Of a DNA stretch of 64,000 nucleotides, positions 62,632-64,000 are shown piece by piece; within the stretch, counting starts at the first letter, position 1; the number at the start of each line of letters is the position of its first letter. The notes beneath the pieces were generated by a model, which was not told the origin of the DNA, did not search any database, and was given only the letters and a program-made list of their open reading frames with translations. A program made the translations under genes and the position numbers. The DNA lies in NCBI RefSeq assembly GCF_022809715.1, contig NZ_CP094460.1, positions 2,666,001 through 2,730,000 on the forward strand, written 5' to 3'. The stretch is from Burkholderia pyrrocinia. Lineage in GTDB: Bacteria; Pseudomonadota; Gammaproteobacteria; Burkholderiales; Burkholderiaceae.

Positions 62632-64000
62632 GTGGTGCGCTTTTCTGTCGGCCTGGCCGGCTGGATGCTGGCATGCGCTGCCGCGTTCGGCGCATCGAGC
62701 GCCGTCGGTGCGGCGCCGGGCATGGGCCCGGCGGCGGACGGCGCGAACGGCGTTGCCGACGAAGCACCCGTCACGCTGGTCAGCGATGTCCACGAATTCG
62801 TGATCCGGCACGACGGTTCGCTCGACGAGCACGACGATTCGACGCTGCGCGCGAACAACGCGAATGGCATCGACGCGGTTGCGCAGCGCTACGTGTGGTT
62901 CGACAAGAATCTCGAGCAGGTCGACCTGCTCGCGGCCGAGACGATCGACCGCGACGGTGTCGCGCATCCGGTCGGCGCGGACGGCATCCGCGACGTGCAG
63001 GAGCCGCGCTCGGCCGGCGCGCCGACGTTCCAGGACGGGCTGTTGCGCACTGTCGTGTTTCCCGGCGTCGAAGCCGGGTCGAGCACGCGCGTGGCGTTCC
63101 GCAAGACGCGCACGAAGCCCGTCAATCGCGGCTACTTCGGCTACACCGTCGAGCCGTCGCGCGAGCCCGTCGACAATCAGCGGCTGATCTTCGACGTGCC
63201 GGCCGACATGCCGCTGTATGCGGACGCGCGCGGCTATGTCGCGCTGCCGCCGGTCACGGCGAACGGCCGCACGCGCTACGAATTCGACTACCGGCACGGC
63301 CCGTACGACCGCATCGAGAACGGCGCGGTCGGCTACCCGACCTACGGCGACCGGCTCGTCGTGTCGACGCTGCCCGACTACGCGGCGTTCGCCGCGCGCT
63401 ACCGCAACGCGGCCGTCGACCCGAGCGTGGACGATCCGGCCGTCGTGCAACTGGCGCGCGCGCTCACCGCGGGTGCTGCCGCGCCGCGCGACAAGGCGCG
63501 CATCCTGTACGACTGGGTGCAGGCGAACGTGCGCTACGTCGGGCTGTTCCTGGGCGAAACGGCCGCCGCGCCGCATCGCGCGACCGACATCCTGCGCAAC
63601 CGCTACGGCGACTGCAAGGACCATGTCGCGCTGTTCGGCGCGCTGCTCGCGGCGGTCGGCATCCGCAGCGAACCGGTGCTGATCAATCTCGGTTCGGTGT
63701 ACACGCTGCCGTCCGTGCCCGGTTACGGCGGCGGCGCGATCAATCATGCGATCACGTGGCTGCCCGATCTCGCGCTTTACGCCGATACGACGACGGCCGG
63801 CATCGCGTTCGGCTACCTGCCGCCGATCGTGATGGATCGCCCCGCGCTGCTGGTCGATACGGGCGCGCTGTCGCGCACGCCGGCCACGCAGCCGCGCCGC
63901 CGCATCGCGCGGCTCGCGATCGATGCCGCGCAGCCCGGCGCCGCGCGGTTTCATGCGTACATCGAGGACGACGGCTGGACGGCCGAACTCGAACGCAACC
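62632..64000 (+). CDS. DUF3857 and transglutaminase-domain exported protein (partial)
   Basis: 456 residues visible; the gene continues beyond the right edge. A signal peptide (GWMLACAAAFGASSAVGA) is followed by a DUF3857 beta domain (about 45-245) and a transglutaminase-like core. The triad is C328 (RYGDCKDHVALFGALL), H372 (INHAITWLPD) and D385 (YADTT). In this family such proteins are thought to act as periplasmic or surface peptidases or crosslinkers; substrates are unknown. The start is a GTG (62632) with GAGG upstream; a second GTG follows directly. Confidence 0.85.
   Translation, partial: MVRFSVGLAGWMLACAAAFGASSAVGAAPGMGPAADGANGVADEAPVTLVSDVHEFVIRHDGSLDEHDDSTLRANNANGIDAVAQRYVWFDKNLEQVDLLAAETIDRDGVAHPVGADGIRDVQEPRSAGAPTFQDGLLRTVVFPGVEAGSSTRVAFRKTRTKPVNRGYFGYTVEPSREPVDNQRLIFDVPADMPLYADARGYVALPPVTANGRTRYEFDYRHGPYDRIENGAVGYPTYGDRLVVSTLPDYAAFAARYRNAAVDPSVDDPAVVQLARALTAGAAAPRDKARILYDWVQANVRYVGLFLGETAAAPHRATDILRNRYGDCKDHVALFGALLAAVGIRSEPVLINLGSVYTLPSVPGYGGGAINHAITWLPDLALYADTTTAGIAFGYLPPIVMDRPALLVDTGALSRTPATQPRRRIARLAIDAAQPGAARFHAYIEDDGWTAELERN

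Overview
This is a high-GC window whose gene content and codon use fit the Burkholderia cepacia complex. The neighbouring rpfR and rpfF genes (BDSF quorum sensing), a second groESL, a Gram-negative porin and many LysR, MFS and amidase genes suggest the second, accessory-rich chromosome. I recognised no tRNA, rRNA, CRISPR array or insertion sequence.

Layout. 1-4.1 kb: mevalonate catabolism (degradative HMG-CoA reductase, a two-helix membrane protein, a TctA-like permease), divergent from a MocR regulator that is cut by the window edge. 4.4-8.9 kb: secreted alpha/beta hydrolases, a cytochrome P460, a DUF4148 protein and an amidase. 9.3-14.1 kb: a family 2A encapsulin locus with rhodanese, serine acetyltransferase, XRE regulator, shell protein, and a cysteine desulfurase cargo with a ~265-residue disordered leader. 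Two promoters in this locus share a 12-mer. 14.1-18.3 kb: an acetylglutamate-kinase-like protein lacking both catalytic lysines, a PTS EIIA protein, two small proteins and a porin. 18.4-20.5 kb: CIRCE-controlled groES-groL.

22.1-37.6 kb: an apparent sigma-54-controlled organosulfur region. It has an SfnR-like activator, three -24/-12 promoters and inverted-repeat enhancers (CTGTTGC-N4-GCAACAG). A minus-strand operon carries two SsuC-like permeases, a binding protein and a DszB-like protein without the catalytic Cys and His, and has no ATPase. A plus-strand operon carries an SsuD-like flavin monooxygenase, a DszB-like desulfinase, TonB-ExbB-ExbD, a second DszB-like desulfinase, an MFS transporter and a TonB-dependent receptor. 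Together they look like outer-membrane uptake, inner-membrane transport, oxygenolytic cleavage and desulfination of an unknown organosulfur compound.

37.7-42.8 kb: a LysR fragment, a quinone-oxidoreductase/LysR pair, and a lower-GC ~1.9 kb insert that truncates a DMT transporter gene and carries an effector/immunity-like membrane pair. 42.8-48.9 kb: an SDR, then a lipoprotein sulfatase with an atypical CAITR site, its own formylglycine-generating enzyme, an NlpA-like lipoprotein, a cysteine-cluster protein and an ABM protein. 49.0-56.1 kb: LysR divergent from a DUF1445 protein, an MFS transporter and a 5-oxoprolinase, probably for D-glutamate or pyroglutamate use. 56.7-59.7 kb: rpfR and rpfF, convergent on a shared terminator. 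60.1-64 kb: a KimA-like APC transporter, a small membrane protein, and a DUF3857/transglutaminase protein cut by the right edge.
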